A DNA stretch of 64,000 nt from Leptolyngbya sp. PCC 7375 (GTDB taxonomy: Bacteria; Cyanobacteriota; Cyanobacteriia; Phormidesmidales; Phormidesmidaceae). Shown piece by piece: positions 17,528 through 26,719 of this stretch; within the stretch, counting starts at the first letter, position 1; each line of letters starts with the position of its first letter. A program made the translations under genes and the position numbers. Below the pieces are notes generated by a model. The model searched no databases, was not told where the DNA came from, and saw nothing but the letters and a program-made list of their open reading frames with translations. The stretch lies in assembly GCF_000316115.1 (NCBI RefSeq), contig NZ_JH993797.1, positions 4,698,486-4,762,485 of the forward strand, in the 5' to 3' direction.

Positions 17528-18214
17528 ATGATCGACCTCTATTATTGGACGACGCCCAACGGCCACAAGATCACGATTTTCCTCGAAGAAGCAAACATAC
17601 CTTATACAATTCACCCCATTAACATTGGAAAAGGTGAGCAGTTTCAGCCTGAGTTTCTTAAGATTGCGCCTAATAATCGGATTCCGGCCATTGTCGACCA
17701 GGCCCCTACGGACGGTGGTGAACCCATTAGCCTGTTTGAGTCAGGGGCGATTCTGCAATATTTATCAGAGAAAACGGGGCAGTTTTTACCTGCGGATTTA
17801 CGAGCTAGAACCGAGGTGTTGCAGTGGCTCTATTGGCAGATGGGGGGTCTGGGTCCCATGCTGGGGCAAAATCATCATTTCTCTGGCTATGCCCCTGAGA
17901 AAATTCCCTATGCCATTAATCGCTATGTCAAAGAAACAGCGCGGCTATATGGAGTGCTAAATCAGCGTCTGGCCGAACGCGAGTATGTTGCTGGTGACTA
18001 CTCCATTGCTGACATGGCGATCTATCCGTGGATTGTGCCCTATTCCAAACAGGGGCAAGACCTTAATGATTTTCCCCATCTAAAACGTTGGTTTGAGGCA
18101 ATTGCTGCTCGACTTGCTGTACAGCGCGCCTATGAGCGGGCAAAGATCGTGAATCCGGCCCCGAAGCCATTCACGGATGACGAGAAAAAGCTGCTCTTTA
18201 ACCTAGAAAAATAG
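17528..18214 (+). CDS. yfcG: GST-like disulfide-bond oxidoreductase YfcG
   Basis: A 228-residue Nu-class GST. It follows E. coli YfcG closely along its length: MIDLYYWTTPNGHKIT at the start (the Thr-Pro-Asn active-site region), NNRIPAIVD with the cis-Pro, GGEPISLFESGAILQYL contacting glutathione disulfide, and WQMGGLGPMLGQNHHF in the helical domain. YfcG lacks the usual GST serine/tyrosine/cysteine chemistry and acts as a glutathione-disulfide reductase. Recognition is by sequence memory, not by a search. It is monocistronic, followed by a dispersed repeat and then a LysR-type gene in the same direction. Confidence 0.9.
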   Translation: MIDLYYWTTPNGHKITIFLEEANIPYTIHPINIGKGEQFQPEFLKIAPNNRIPAIVDQAPTDGGEPISLFESGAILQYLSEKTGQFLPADLRARTEVLQWLYWQMGGLGPMLGQNHHFSGYAPEKIPYAINRYVKETARLYGVLNQRLAEREYVAGDYSIADMAIYPWIVPYSKQGQDLNDFPHLKRWFEAIAARLAVQRAYERAKIVNPAPKPFTDDEKKLLFNLEK

Positions 18215-18222
18215 CAATACCC

Positions 18223-18298
18223 GTAGGGGCTGGCCTTGTGCCTGCCCTGGGACGAGAGGTTACGTCGAGGCAGGGCAACCACAAGGGATTGCCCCTAC
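18223..18298. repeat. Dispersed palindromic repeat
   Basis: This element begins GTAGGGGC and ends GCCCCTAC, with inner arms CCTTGTG/CACAAGG and TGCCCTG/CAGGGCA, giving a long interrupted hairpin right after yfcG. A 26-base piece of its right side recurs at 27792-27817 with 23 of 26 matches. It looks like a small interspersed palindrome of the type scattered in cyanobacterial genomes. Confidence 0.7.
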
Positions 18299-18358
18299 TA
18301 TCCATTTGCCTTCACATAAAACCACTCCATAGATGCCATCAGTCGATTCCATAGGTTA

Positions 18359-19357
18359 ATGGCCAAGAACTTGTCACAATGGTGTGGGTCACTTTTTACG
18401 CACATCATGGGACAGGATCGCCTGGGGCAACTCAAACCTTCGCAACTGCGAGTGCTGATAGCTGTGGCTGATGGCGGTAGTTTTAGCGAGGCAGCCCTAC
18501 AGCTACAGCTATCGCAGTCGGCTGTAAGCTATGCCATTGCTACCTTAGAAGAGGATCTGGGGGTGGTGCTGTTTTCCCGTGGACGCTACGGGGCCGTGCC
18601 CACACCCGTGGGGCAGCAGATTATCGAGCGCGCCCGCCATGTGCTGCATTTAATTGAGGATATTTATCAGCAGGCCAACCTGGCTAAGGGGTTTGAGGGG
18701 GGGCAGTTGCGGATTGCTGCCTTTCGTAGTGCAGCTACCCATATTTTGCCGGAGGTGATTGCGCAATATTGTCAACGGTATCCTGCGATCGCAATCACCA
18801 TTGCTGAATACGATGACCGTCCTGATGTTGAATCTGATTTGCGCAAGGGTAAGGCGGATGTGGGAATTACCTACTTACCCCATGCTCCAGATCTAGAAGC
18901 CTCAGAACTGACCCAGGATGAGTTTGTGGTGCTGTTCCCCCCGGATACCGTATTACCCGATCCCCTTACCTGGGAAACCTTAACGTCTTATCCGCTGATT
19001 ATGGCACCTGACGGTGATAGCTGTGATGCCATGGTCATCAACCATGGCCGTCAGTATGGTGTGGAGTTAAAACCCACTTATCAAATTCGGTCTGATGCCA
19101 CCATCGTGAATATGGTAGCCAAAGGTCTAGGCGCAGCCATTAGTCCTCGACTTGCCGCTGAACCTATTCCCCCTGGGGTGCAGGTTTGCAGTTTGCCAGA
19201 ACCAATTTATCGCATCATTTGTGTGGCTACCCTTGCTGATGCCCTCTTGCCGCCACCCGTGTTTGCATTTATGGAATTGTTGAAGGAGAGTAACCAAGAT
19301 GCTTTAGACCCAAGCAATAAAACATCTCCCAGGCAAAAAGCTCAGGAGATGGTTTGA
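18359..19357 (+). CDS. LysR family transcriptional regulator
   Basis: A 332-residue regulator. The winged helix-turn-helix is near residues 24-80 (LRVLIAVADGGSFSEAALQL, LSQSAVSYAIATLEEDLGV). The substrate-binding domain begins near 107 (GGQLRIAAFRSAATHILP). The N-terminus is about 16 residues longer than usual, so the internal ATG at 18407 is a good alternative start. The inducer is unknown. The usual divergent target is missing: the nearest upstream gene, yfcG, runs in the same direction. An inverted repeat (CATCTCC/GGAGATG, about 19323-19351) overlaps the end of the gene. Confidence 0.9.
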   Translation: MAKNLSQWCGSLFTHIMGQDRLGQLKPSQLRVLIAVADGGSFSEAALQLQLSQSAVSYAIATLEEDLGVVLFSRGRYGAVPTPVGQQIIERARHVLHLIEDIYQQANLAKGFEGGQLRIAAFRSAATHILPEVIAQYCQRYPAIAITIAEYDDRPDVESDLRKGKADVGITYLPHAPDLEASELTQDEFVVLFPPDTVLPDPLTWETLTSYPLIMAPDGDSCDAMVINHGRQYGVELKPTYQIRSDATIVNMVAKGLGAAISPRLAAEPIPPGVQVCSLPEPIYRIICVATLADALLPPPVFAFMELLKESNQDALDPSNKTSPRQKAQEMV

Positions 19358-19849
19358 CAGGATATTTCGGAGATATTGAATACCCAAACTTACTCTCGGT
19401 TTGATCTTCTGAGCTGAGCCAGAAAAACAACCTCTAGAGTGGGAGGTTCTGTAGGACAACTTCCTGGGTTTAGATGTTCAATGCCTCTCCGTGATTTAGT
19501 GTTATTTGTAATCTAACTTGTTTTATTCTTGCTTAGCCTAAGGGTTAAGGAGGATTTTAGATTTTGAGAGATTTTAGTGATTAGTTTATGTGAAGCCTGA
19601 TAGAAATACTAGTTTTTTGCTCTCGTGAGATCGTGTCTTCTAAGTGTTAGTGACCTGTTTAAGCATTGAAAGAGGTTCTGGAGAGAGTTCAATATGGTGA
19701 GATCTACGGTGTTGATAAAGTCTCCTGGTGATTGCTGACAGGTATGAGTGAAGTCTATCTAAAGTGAAAATATCGTAAATATATGTTTGTCTTGTCTTGT
19801 TGTAGGGTAGCGAGTGGCGTTTGATAATGGTTGTTTTGGTTGTAAAGAA

Positions 19850-19881
19850 AAGTCTCCCAAGTGATTTTACTTGGGAGACTT
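19850..19881. terminator. Hairpin in the long 19358-20111 gap
   Basis: A perfect 13-bp stem (19850-19862 with 19869-19881, core AGTCTCCCAAGT) has a 6-base loop. The following TGTGACAGGATATTT almost repeats the TTTGACAGGATATTT found at 19353-19367 after the weaker hairpin at the end of the LysR gene. The 754-base gap holds no convincing reading frame, tRNA or other RNA gene that I can see. Confidence 0.5.
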
Positions 19882-20111
19882 GTGTGACAGGATATTTAGA
19901 GACACTGGGATTCCCGCTAAGCTAGCCCAGACAGGATACGCTTCTCGCTCAAGATGCTTATGCTCTCTGTGAAGGATGCATGGTTCTCAGTGTTGCTCTA
20001 GGGTTTAGTTTCATCCATTAATGTATCTAATTGTGTTAATGCTTTACATTGTCCAAAGGTGGAGTATTCTCGGCTTTCTTTTTGGGAACCCCTCATCCCC
20101 CTGCTGACTGC

Positions 20112-21152
20112 TTACAGTACGTTTGTTAGCACCTGTAAAAGCCGCTGATTTTGCTCTGGTGTGCCCACTGTAATCCGAAGCTTGTTGGTTAAACTGGCTT
20201 GGGGATAGTGGCGTACCCAAATATCATGCTCTCTAAGGGCGTCATGCAGCCTTAGCGCTTCTGGATGGGTGGCCAGGACAAAGTTGCCATGGGATGGTGG
20301 TACCTGGAAGCCTAGCTTGCGTAGGGCTAAGGTGAGGTGATGTCGGTCTAATTTGATTTGGTCCACACACTGATTTTTATAGGTTTGGTCGGCAATGGCA
20401 GCAGCAGCAGCACGGTTTGCGATCGCATCTACTCCATAGCTATCTTTCACCTTAAATAAACCTGCGAGTAATGCAGGTTGAGCGATGCCAAAGCCAAATC
20501 GTAGTCCTGCCAGGCTATAGCCTTTAGACAGGGTTCGCAGTACCAGAACATTCCCATGGGTTTGCGTCAGACTTAACGCCGATTCTTCTGCGAAGTCCAC
20601 ATAGGCTTCATCAATCACTAATAGCCCCCTAATGGTGGTGGCTAGCTGCCGGAGCTCAGCCATGGGAATCTGATGACCCGATGGACTATTGGGGGATGCT
20701 ATGAGCGTGAGAACTCCATCGGCTTGCACAATTTTCTCCAGTGGTAGAGAGAATTGAGTGTCGTATGGGATTTCAATAATCTGAGCGCCACAGAGCTGGG
20801 CCAAAGTGCGATAAAGACTATAGGTGGGCGTTGGATAAACAACTGTTCGGGTCTCATCTATGCAGGCCCTCATCAACATATTGAGCAGATCATCACAGCC
20901 GTTGCCAACGATAATCCACTCTGAAGGAATGCCTAACGCCGCTGCCGCTGCATGACAGAATTCTTGCGAATAGGGATCGGGGTAACGGCGTAACCATTCC
21001 CCATCAACGGTGTTTAGACGTTTCAGTACATTTGGCGAGGGGGGATAAGGGTTTTCATTGCTATTGAGCTTGATGATGGATTGGTTGGGAGATCGGTGGG
21101 GGCTAGGCTGATGGCCAGTGGCTGTTGTAATAACTGGTCGAAAATATCTCAT
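20112..21152 (-). CDS. hisC: Histidinol-phosphate aminotransferase
   Basis: A 346-residue PLP enzyme (fold type I) that converts imidazole-acetol phosphate and glutamate to histidinol phosphate in histidine synthesis. Visible features are KLNSNENPYPPSP near the N-terminus, YPDP, the IDEAYVDF strand with Asp181 for the PLP pyridine nitrogen, LSKGYSLAGLRFGF with the PLP Lys210, and a C-terminal LRITVGTPEQN. Length is typical. No other his genes are near. Cyanobacteria often carry several HisC-like enzymes, so a related amino-acid specificity is possible. Confidence 0.9.
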   Translation of the reverse strand: MRYFRPVITTATGHQPSPHRSPNQSIIKLNSNENPYPPSPNVLKRLNTVDGEWLRRYPDPYSQEFCHAAAAALGIPSEWIIVGNGCDDLLNMLMRACIDETRTVVYPTPTYSLYRTLAQLCGAQIIEIPYDTQFSLPLEKIVQADGVLTLIASPNSPSGHQIPMAELRQLATTIRGLLVIDEAYVDFAEESALSLTQTHGNVLVLRTLSKGYSLAGLRFGFGIAQPALLAGLFKVKDSYGVDAIANRAAAAAIADQTYKNQCVDQIKLDRHHLTLALRKLGFQVPPSHGNFVLATHPEALRLHDALREHDIWVRHYPQASLTNKLRITVGTPEQNQRLLQVLTNVL

Positions 21153-21279
21153 GGCCTCATTATATTCACGGATATTGTTGTAGCTATGTTGTTAACGATG
21201 TCCGTGATTTTGCCAAAAAGAAAAGAAGAGCATTAATCAGACGCTGTCATCCTTTAGTCAGGTGGGAATACTGTAGGCG

Positions 21280-21329
21280 ATCTCAATAATATCGAGATTA
21301 ACTGTAAGATTCTATGGATAAACTTACAG
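21280..21329. promoter_or_regulatory. Two short palindromes before the gene at 21402
   Basis: ATCTC/GAGAT (21280-21284 with 21294-21298) and CTGTAAG/CTTACAG (21302-21308 with 21323-21329) sit side by side 73-122 bases before the start of the unrecognised gene at 21402. They could be operator sites or RNA stems. Evidence is limited to symmetry. Confidence 0.25.
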
Positions 21330-21401
21330 GCGAAAAATTCTCCTTGACCTAGTTGCGGCACGTCGGTTGCAACGGCTGTCTACTACACCATAAAACTGTT
21401 C

Positions 21402-22190
21402 ATGAAAATCGCCATAGATAATAGTGCTCTGATTAAAACATTTCTGAGGGGAGAAGAATCTCTTTTAGCTAATCGCGAGCTACGTGTAGAGAAGGCTTTG
21501 GATGAGATTCAGTTGCTCACCACCCAAGGAGTGCTATTAGCCAAAGGGCGATTCACGACTAAGTTTCCCCATATTGTCATCCGTTTAAGTTCTGATTATT
21601 GGGCGTTGCTCCATCAGTTTGCCCTTGAAGCAGGGTTTATTCCGCTCAGCCTGGAACAGGCGCGCTCGTCTAAGGCAACGTTTGCTCAGTATGATCACCA
21701 TAGTGTGCCAGCAGGGTATCAGATTCACTGTGAGGCAGCGTCTGTTTTTTGGAAAACGTGGTGGGTCAACCATCGTAATATGCAGCTGATGGATATTCTG
21801 CTGCTGTGCCACAAGCAATGGTATCCGGTTAAACACATGTTGTGTGATACCGGGACGATCTATGTCAAAACCTGGCGCGGAGAACAAACGCTGTCACTGG
21901 CAGATACTGTGGTGTGGCTAGATCGTAATGCGCAAAGACAGCGACTGCGTGTCAATGTCCGAAAACGCCATGCCAAGGACAAATTAGTGGCTAGCAAATA
22001 TCCCTATCATGATGAATTGGTGGCCACTCACTCGGAACCTCTCCAGAGACCTAAGGTTCCGGCTAATCTACAGTCAGTAATTAAAGCTGATGCTACTCGG
22101 CTACTTGTTCATACCGTGCTAGGGCCGGTAGTGATCGAAGGGCAAAATCTAACCTGCAACCTGGCACGTAAGAGCGTCAAAGTCTCTTAA
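21402..22190 (+). CDS. Hypothetical protein (262 aa)
   Basis: I do not recognise this 262-residue protein. It has no signal peptide or membrane helix. It is rich in aromatic and basic residues (VFWKTWWVNHRNMQLMDILL, HKQWYPVKHMLCD), and the C-terminal half is strongly basic (RQRLRVNVRKRHAKDKL). It reads as an all-beta or mixed soluble domain that might bind nucleic acid or act as a regulator (inference only). ATG 21402 is the first in the frame. It stands alone, convergent with the SpoIID gene with a 9-base gap. Confidence 0.6.
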   Translation: MKIAIDNSALIKTFLRGEESLLANRELRVEKALDEIQLLTTQGVLLAKGRFTTKFPHIVIRLSSDYWALLHQFALEAGFIPLSLEQARSSKATFAQYDHHSVPAGYQIHCEAASVFWKTWWVNHRNMQLMDILLLCHKQWYPVKHMLCDTGTIYVKTWRGEQTLSLADTVVWLDRNAQRQRLRVNVRKRHAKDKLVASKYPYHDELVATHSEPLQRPKVPANLQSVIKADATRLLVHTVLGPVVIEGQNLTCNLARKSVKVS

Positions 22191-22199
22191 GCAGTGACC

Positions 22200-23552
22200 C
22201 TACTCACCAATGTCAATGCGTCCTACCGATGTGTCAGGATAGTATGCAGACAAGATTTCATAATAGCGATAGCCCTGTTCTGCCAAGTCTAGGGCTCCGG
22301 TTTGACTCATCCCATACCCACTATGGGCATCGTCAACAATATCTTGATTAGCCGCGTATAATGACTCCACCACACCGCCGCCATAGCTAATAAATTCTCC
22401 AGATGTTTCATGGACGGCCTGCTGGGTGGAGCTAGCTTCCGTGGCAATACCTTTATAAGCTTGATACCGTTGCGTATCATCCAAGTCGTAGGTCCTTCGC
22501 TGGTGGCGAACGGTGTGCACGATGGCATAGGAACGCGCTGCAACGGCCTGGGCCTTTAAGGCTTCTAAAGACCAACTGGCAGACATTTCAGCTCCGACTA
22601 CGCTGTATAAATACTCCTGAAGCATGACGTAATTTACAGCCATGACTCCGCCGTTTTGCCATAACAGCAGTAAGCGTCCGCGATACCACCGATTGCCAAC
22701 CGCTACATAACCATTATCTGGTTCAACCCAGAGGGCTGTTGGGGCCGGTTGGCCATTTACAAATAGCCCTCGCTCGTTTGCACTGATTTGATAGCTAACA
22801 CCCGCTGATACATTTTCCACAAGTTTGCCGTTGGTGCTCACGAGCACCCCCCCTTCGGATGCAGCGATCGACACATCAGGAGCCTGCTTCGTCAAAGCGA
22901 CTCGCATTTCTGTGTAGTTATCAATTGTGGGATTGCTAGAGGGCTCAGGGGGCAGCGCGCGCACCGCGACTTTTGGTAGAGTCGGTGTTGTTTGCGGTTG
23001 GGCAGCGGGCTGTGGTTTGGCCGCAGATGCGTCTCTGTTCGGTGGACTGGGCCAACCTGCTGGTTTTTTAGGCTGTGTTGCTGGCTTAGCGGCACTATCT
23101 GCGGGGTTGTCTACCAGGTTTTTTACGGTTTTGGTGACTAACCACTGTCCTAACGCCACAGCATCAGCTTGGATAAAGGGTTCAATGGGAGCTGGCGAGG
23201 TTGAGCTTCTTGACGTTTTGGTGGTCGTAGATGATTTAGGCTGCCCTGACTGTGATGGCTTGCTCTTTGGAGGTTTGGGGCTCACCTCAGTGGTTGCTGA
23301 TGATTTTTGCTCTGGCTTTGTCTGCGATGCCTCATCCTTGGGTGCTTTGGGCTTAACCTCAGTCGCCGATGAGCCGTTAGCGGGGTCTGATTGTGAGGCT
23401 GCACCTGTGGTGGCGTTGGGGTTAACCTCATTAGTTACAGGTGAAGCTGCGGTGTCAGCCTTGGCCACTTGACGACCAACCCCAGTCAATGGGGTCGATA
23501 TCATCACTGCAGACAGAATTACACTGGCGGCGCTAGAGAGTTTAAGAGGCAT
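22200..23552 (-). CDS. SpoIID/LytB domain exported protein
   Basis: A 450-residue exported protein. It has an N-terminal signal peptide (to about residue 32), then a disordered Pro/Ser/Lys/Thr-rich linker of about 165 residues with repeated KPPKSKPSQ-type units. A C-terminal SpoIID-like domain has GGVMAVNYVMLQEYLYSVVG, EMSASWSLEALKAQAVAARSYA and GYGMSQTGALDLAEQGYRY. SpoIID is a lytic transglycosylase acting on denuded glycan in Bacillus sporulation. Cyanobacterial members are presumed to remodel periplasmic peptidoglycan. The catalytic Glu equivalent (GAEMSASW) is present. The linker probably spans periplasm or wall. Confidence 0.88.
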   Translation of the reverse strand: MPLKLSSAASVILSAVMISTPLTGVGRQVAKADTAASPVTNEVNPNATTGAASQSDPANGSSATEVKPKAPKDEASQTKPEQKSSATTEVSPKPPKSKPSQSGQPKSSTTTKTSRSSTSPAPIEPFIQADAVALGQWLVTKTVKNLVDNPADSAAKPATQPKKPAGWPSPPNRDASAAKPQPAAQPQTTPTLPKVAVRALPPEPSSNPTIDNYTEMRVALTKQAPDVSIAASEGGVLVSTNGKLVENVSAGVSYQISANERGLFVNGQPAPTALWVEPDNGYVAVGNRWYRGRLLLLWQNGGVMAVNYVMLQEYLYSVVGAEMSASWSLEALKAQAVAARSYAIVHTVRHQRRTYDLDDTQRYQAYKGIATEASSTQQAVHETSGEFISYGGGVVESLYAANQDIVDDAHSGYGMSQTGALDLAEQGYRYYEILSAYYPDTSVGRIDIGE

Positions 23553-23655
23553 TTAACGTTGGATGATAATTTTTTATTGATTAGTAATAATGACTGCGGG
23601 CTATGGGGCCTGGCGGATAAAAAGACGGTTATATTAGACGGTTGATATCTGGCTA

Positions 23656-23685
23656 GTGCTTTAATTACTTGTGCTTTAATTATTT
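23656..23685. repeat. 15-bp tandem repeat in the 23553-23882 gap
   Basis: GTGCTTTAATTACTT is followed directly by GTGCTTTAATTATTT (one mismatch). It lies about 105-135 bases upstream of the SpoIID-like gene in an AT-rich gap of 330 bases. No other structure was seen there. It could be part of the promoter region of that gene. Confidence 0.4.
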
Positions 23686-23882
23686 ATGACGAAAGTAATT
23701 TAAGTTTTTACATTTTTAAAAAATACCTTAATTACACGGTGGCATTTTTCGCTGCATTTGTCTTTACCTAGGGTGCCTCTATGTAGATTGCCCTCGGCCA
23801 TAGCAAGATGTGTCAGACTTAGCCTTAGACCTTAGTCGTATTTTTTTCCATATTGCATGAATAACGGTTTTCCTGAGTTCCA

Positions 23883-24608
23883 TTAAGGGTGAGGGATAAA
23901 TTGATCCCAGTGGGTGATGGCTTTGATATGAACTGGTGCAGCCGATGACGAGGCGCGTTCAGTCGAGCGATCAAAGTAAATGGATCGCATTCCCAACCGC
24001 TGAGGTGCGATCGCATCATTGGTTAAATGATCGCCAATAAACAATACTCTCTCAGGGGCTGGATTTCCGGCTGCTTCTAGAGCCATTTGATAAATGGTGT
24101 CGCTCGGTTTGCGCTTGCCACATTCGGCACTGTCCAGTACAAACTGAAAATATACGTTCAGGCCATAGCGCTCCAGCATTTTGCCAGGCCAATCTGCTAA
24201 GAAAAAGTTGGAGATTACCCCCATGGACACTTGGTCCTGCCAGCGTTGCAGCATGCTTTCTACGCCAGCAGGTAGCCTGAGTGTAGCGGGAAAGCACTCC
24301 ATAAACTGAACTTCCATTTCGGCGAGCACTTGATCAACTAGCGCCGTATCTGCCTCAGGGCGATAGACTGCCAACAGATTGCGAAACCGCTCCTGTAAGG
24401 TTTGCTCATGGGGTTTGCCAGCAATATACTCTAACCGCCAGCGGTGGTAATCAGCCCGTACATCGTCAATGTCTGTATAGAGCCCGGCTGTCACTGGCAC
24501 CTGATACATGGGTGCTAACCCTGCTTCATAGCCAGAGGTATCAAAATCGTCGATCAGGGTATTGAAACAGTCAAAAAAAATCCAGTCGAGGGACGTGCTG
24601 GTGACCAT
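23883..24608 (-). CDS. HAD family hydrolase
   Basis: A 241-residue HAD enzyme. Motif I is FFDCFNTLIDD, in which the first Asp is kept and the second is replaced by Phe-Asn (the DxFNTL variant, as in YjjG-like and haloacid dehalogenases). Motif II is MGVISNFF, motif III the Lys in CGKRKPSD, and motif IV LFIGDHLTNDAIAPQRLGM. A C1 helical cap lies between. The substrate is unknown; nucleotide or sugar phosphates are common. It is transcribed in the same direction as pepF 110 bases upstream. Confidence 0.85.
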   Translation of the reverse strand: MVTSTSLDWIFFDCFNTLIDDFDTSGYEAGLAPMYQVPVTAGLYTDIDDVRADYHRWRLEYIAGKPHEQTLQERFRNLLAVYRPEADTALVDQVLAEMEVQFMECFPATLRLPAGVESMLQRWQDQVSMGVISNFFLADWPGKMLERYGLNVYFQFVLDSAECGKRKPSDTIYQMALEAAGNPAPERVLFIGDHLTNDAIAPQRLGMRSIYFDRSTERASSSAAPVHIKAITHWDQFIPHP

Positions 24609-24718
24609 GGTGAATCTGCCCTATATGCCAGATGCGCGGAAGTGCTTCACTAGGTTAGCGCCATTAGGCACGTTCATCGGGATAGTCTCCACAAGAAATT
24701 CTGGCGAGCACAATGGCA

Positions 24719-26539
24719 TCAGTTGTCAACCAATTGTTCAAATGAGGCAACACTCTTTTCAACAATGCTCAGACTGGCTTTCCAAAACTGAGATTGTGAG
24801 ATGTCTTGCTGTAGGTGCTGAGTTACTAACTCTTCTGCTGTCATGCTGCCAGTGTCTCGTAAAATTTGAGTATAGAGGGTGTTAAAATCGGCTCCATAGT
24901 TGTCTTGCTGGGCATAAATCCCGAGGCTAAAGAGATAGCCAAATAGGTAAGGATAGTTGTAAAAGCCCAGTTGAGAAATAGAGAAATGCAGCTTAGTAGC
25001 CCAAAACATGTCGTCATAGTCTGACAGACTGTCTTCGTACCAAAGTTGCCAACTATCAGCCATCATGGTTTTGAGCGCAGGTGCGATCGCAACACCCTGT
25101 TTTCGCGCTTCAACCAGTCGTTTCTCAAACTCAAACCGAGCTGGAATATTTAGCAAAAAGACCGCTGCACTTTGGGCATTTTGCCAGAGAATCTCTAACT
25201 TTTGAGCCGGTGTTTCAGCTTGCTGTAGCAGGGCATCACGCACTAAGGTCTCAGCAAAGATACTGGCAGTTTCCGCCAAGGTCATGGAGTAATAGGTTTG
25301 CATGGGGGGCAGATCACGCATGACCCAGTTATGCCAGGCATGACCCAGTTCATGGGCCAGGGTAATGACGTTGGTCATCGTACCCGCATAGGACATAAAG
25401 ATACGCGGTTCACGGGGGTCGGAGAACCGGGTACAGTAGGCTCCAGTGGCTCGGTTGGGGGTGGGTTTCCCATCAATCCAGCCCTGCTCAGCCATCATGA
25501 CGGCAAAGTCGCCCATTTCTGGGGTTAGTTGGCGAAACGCATCGGCAATCAATGTAATGGCTGCGTCAAATGGAATTGTTTTGGGCTCGCCAATGCTAGG
25601 CGCTGGGGCTTGTAAATCCCACGGTGCCATCTGAGGAATGTTGAGCACCTGTGCCATGGCCTTCAGAGCGCGTTGCCCAATGGAACGTTGCTGATAGGTG
25701 GTCTCCATCAGCGCATCTAGAGTAGCCCGCTCAATACGGCTTTGATGACAGCTGCGGTCTAGATAATGGAGTTCACGCACCTGAGCCCGTTTCTGCGTTT
25801 CTTCTAGTCGCCAGCCGTTGATGGCGTTGAGAATGGTGGCTGTAGTTTGTTGATGGCCAGCCCAGGCGTTACGGATTGCTTTCCAGGCGGCCTGTCGAGT
25901 TTCTCGGTTGGGGTCACTTTGCAAATTAGCGGCTTTTGCCAGACCCATGGTCTCTCCGTTAACTGTGCATTTAAGGGTACCCGCCAGCTCTGTGTAGAGA
26001 TTGCCCCAGGTATGCAGGCCGTTTACCGCCAGGCCTGTAATTAAATTCTCTTCTGCAACACTGAGCAGCTGATCTCTGAGTTTTCGTTGATGCACCAGTA
26101 AAAAGGCCATTTCTACTAAGACCGGATCCGCGACCACAGCTGCCACAAATTCAGAGCGAACCCGATTGAGAAACACCTGCATGGGGGTGAGTGCCTGGCT
26201 CACCTCTGCGCTGATTTGCTGCAGTGTGGGCATGATGGCGCTGGCGTGGGTGTCCTGGGCATCTACGCTCAGGGCCGTCGTGATGTAAGTGCGCACATTG
26301 CCCAGCTGTTTGTTCAGCTCTGTGCGGGTTTGGTGAATGCCGCGTAATAAGTCAAGCAGGGTGTCAAACTCTGGTTCAGGGAGTGTTTCCGCACTGTCAA
26401 TGTATTCTGCAAACGGGGCACAGGCGGTGGAGATTTGCCCAACTTTGTCCCTAATCTCAGCGATAGCGGTTGCAATCTGAGGATCGTCGGTACCTTTGAA
26501 GAAATGCTGGTTATCCCAAGTTTGACGAAGTTGAGGCAT
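24719..26539 (-). CDS. pepF: M3 family oligoendopeptidase (PepF type)
   Basis: A 606-residue cytosolic zinc peptidase that cuts short peptides. The zinc motif is HELGHAWH near residue 390, with a downstream Glu in TLAETASIFAE as the third ligand. The N-terminal helical part (1-190) and the C-terminal YSDY/YDDMFW-type region fit M3B PepF/PZ proteins. Length is typical. The upstream region contains a G-rich degenerate repeat and then the divergent SDR gene. PepF enzymes recycle peptides from protein turnover. Confidence 0.92.
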   Translation of the reverse strand: MPQLRQTWDNQHFFKGTDDPQIATAIAEIRDKVGQISTACAPFAEYIDSAETLPEPEFDTLLDLLRGIHQTRTELNKQLGNVRTYITTALSVDAQDTHASAIMPTLQQISAEVSQALTPMQVFLNRVRSEFVAAVVADPVLVEMAFLLVHQRKLRDQLLSVAEENLITGLAVNGLHTWGNLYTELAGTLKCTVNGETMGLAKAANLQSDPNRETRQAAWKAIRNAWAGHQQTTATILNAINGWRLEETQKRAQVRELHYLDRSCHQSRIERATLDALMETTYQQRSIGQRALKAMAQVLNIPQMAPWDLQAPAPSIGEPKTIPFDAAITLIADAFRQLTPEMGDFAVMMAEQGWIDGKPTPNRATGAYCTRFSDPREPRIFMSYAGTMTNVITLAHELGHAWHNWVMRDLPPMQTYYSMTLAETASIFAETLVRDALLQQAETPAQKLEILWQNAQSAAVFLLNIPARFEFEKRLVEARKQGVAIAPALKTMMADSWQLWYEDSLSDYDDMFWATKLHFSISQLGFYNYPYLFGYLFSLGIYAQQDNYGADFNTLYTQILRDTGSMTAEELVTQHLQQDISQSQFWKASLSIVEKSVASFEQLVDN

Positions 26540-26558
26540 AGCGATGTGGGGGCAGATG

Positions 26559-26616
26559 GTCCTTAGGGGGTCCTAAAGGTGGTCCTTAGGGGGGGGCCTT
26601 AGGGTGGGGTCCCTAA
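26559..26616. repeat. G-rich degenerate repeat between pepF and the SDR gene
   Basis: Units of the type GGTCCTTAGGGGG recur three times with variations, and runs of 5, 8, 3 and 4 G fall within 60 bases on the plus strand. It lies just upstream of pepF and about 100 bases before the divergent SDR gene. The G runs could fold into a quadruplex; this is inference from base pattern only. Confidence 0.6.
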
Positions 26617-26719
26617 ATTTTAATCGGCTGGGTTGGGGCTAGCCACCTTTGATTGAGGGGTGCTGCTGTTTTAAGGTTAACTGAGAGGGAAGGAGTTTAT
26701 TGCGATCGCAGTACCGAGT

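Noticed and set aside
22927..23472. 181-codon plus-strand frame opposite the SpoIID-like gene
   Set aside because: Low-complexity Gly/Val/Cys composition mirrors the Pro/Ser/Lys-rich linker on the coding strand; no independent signal.
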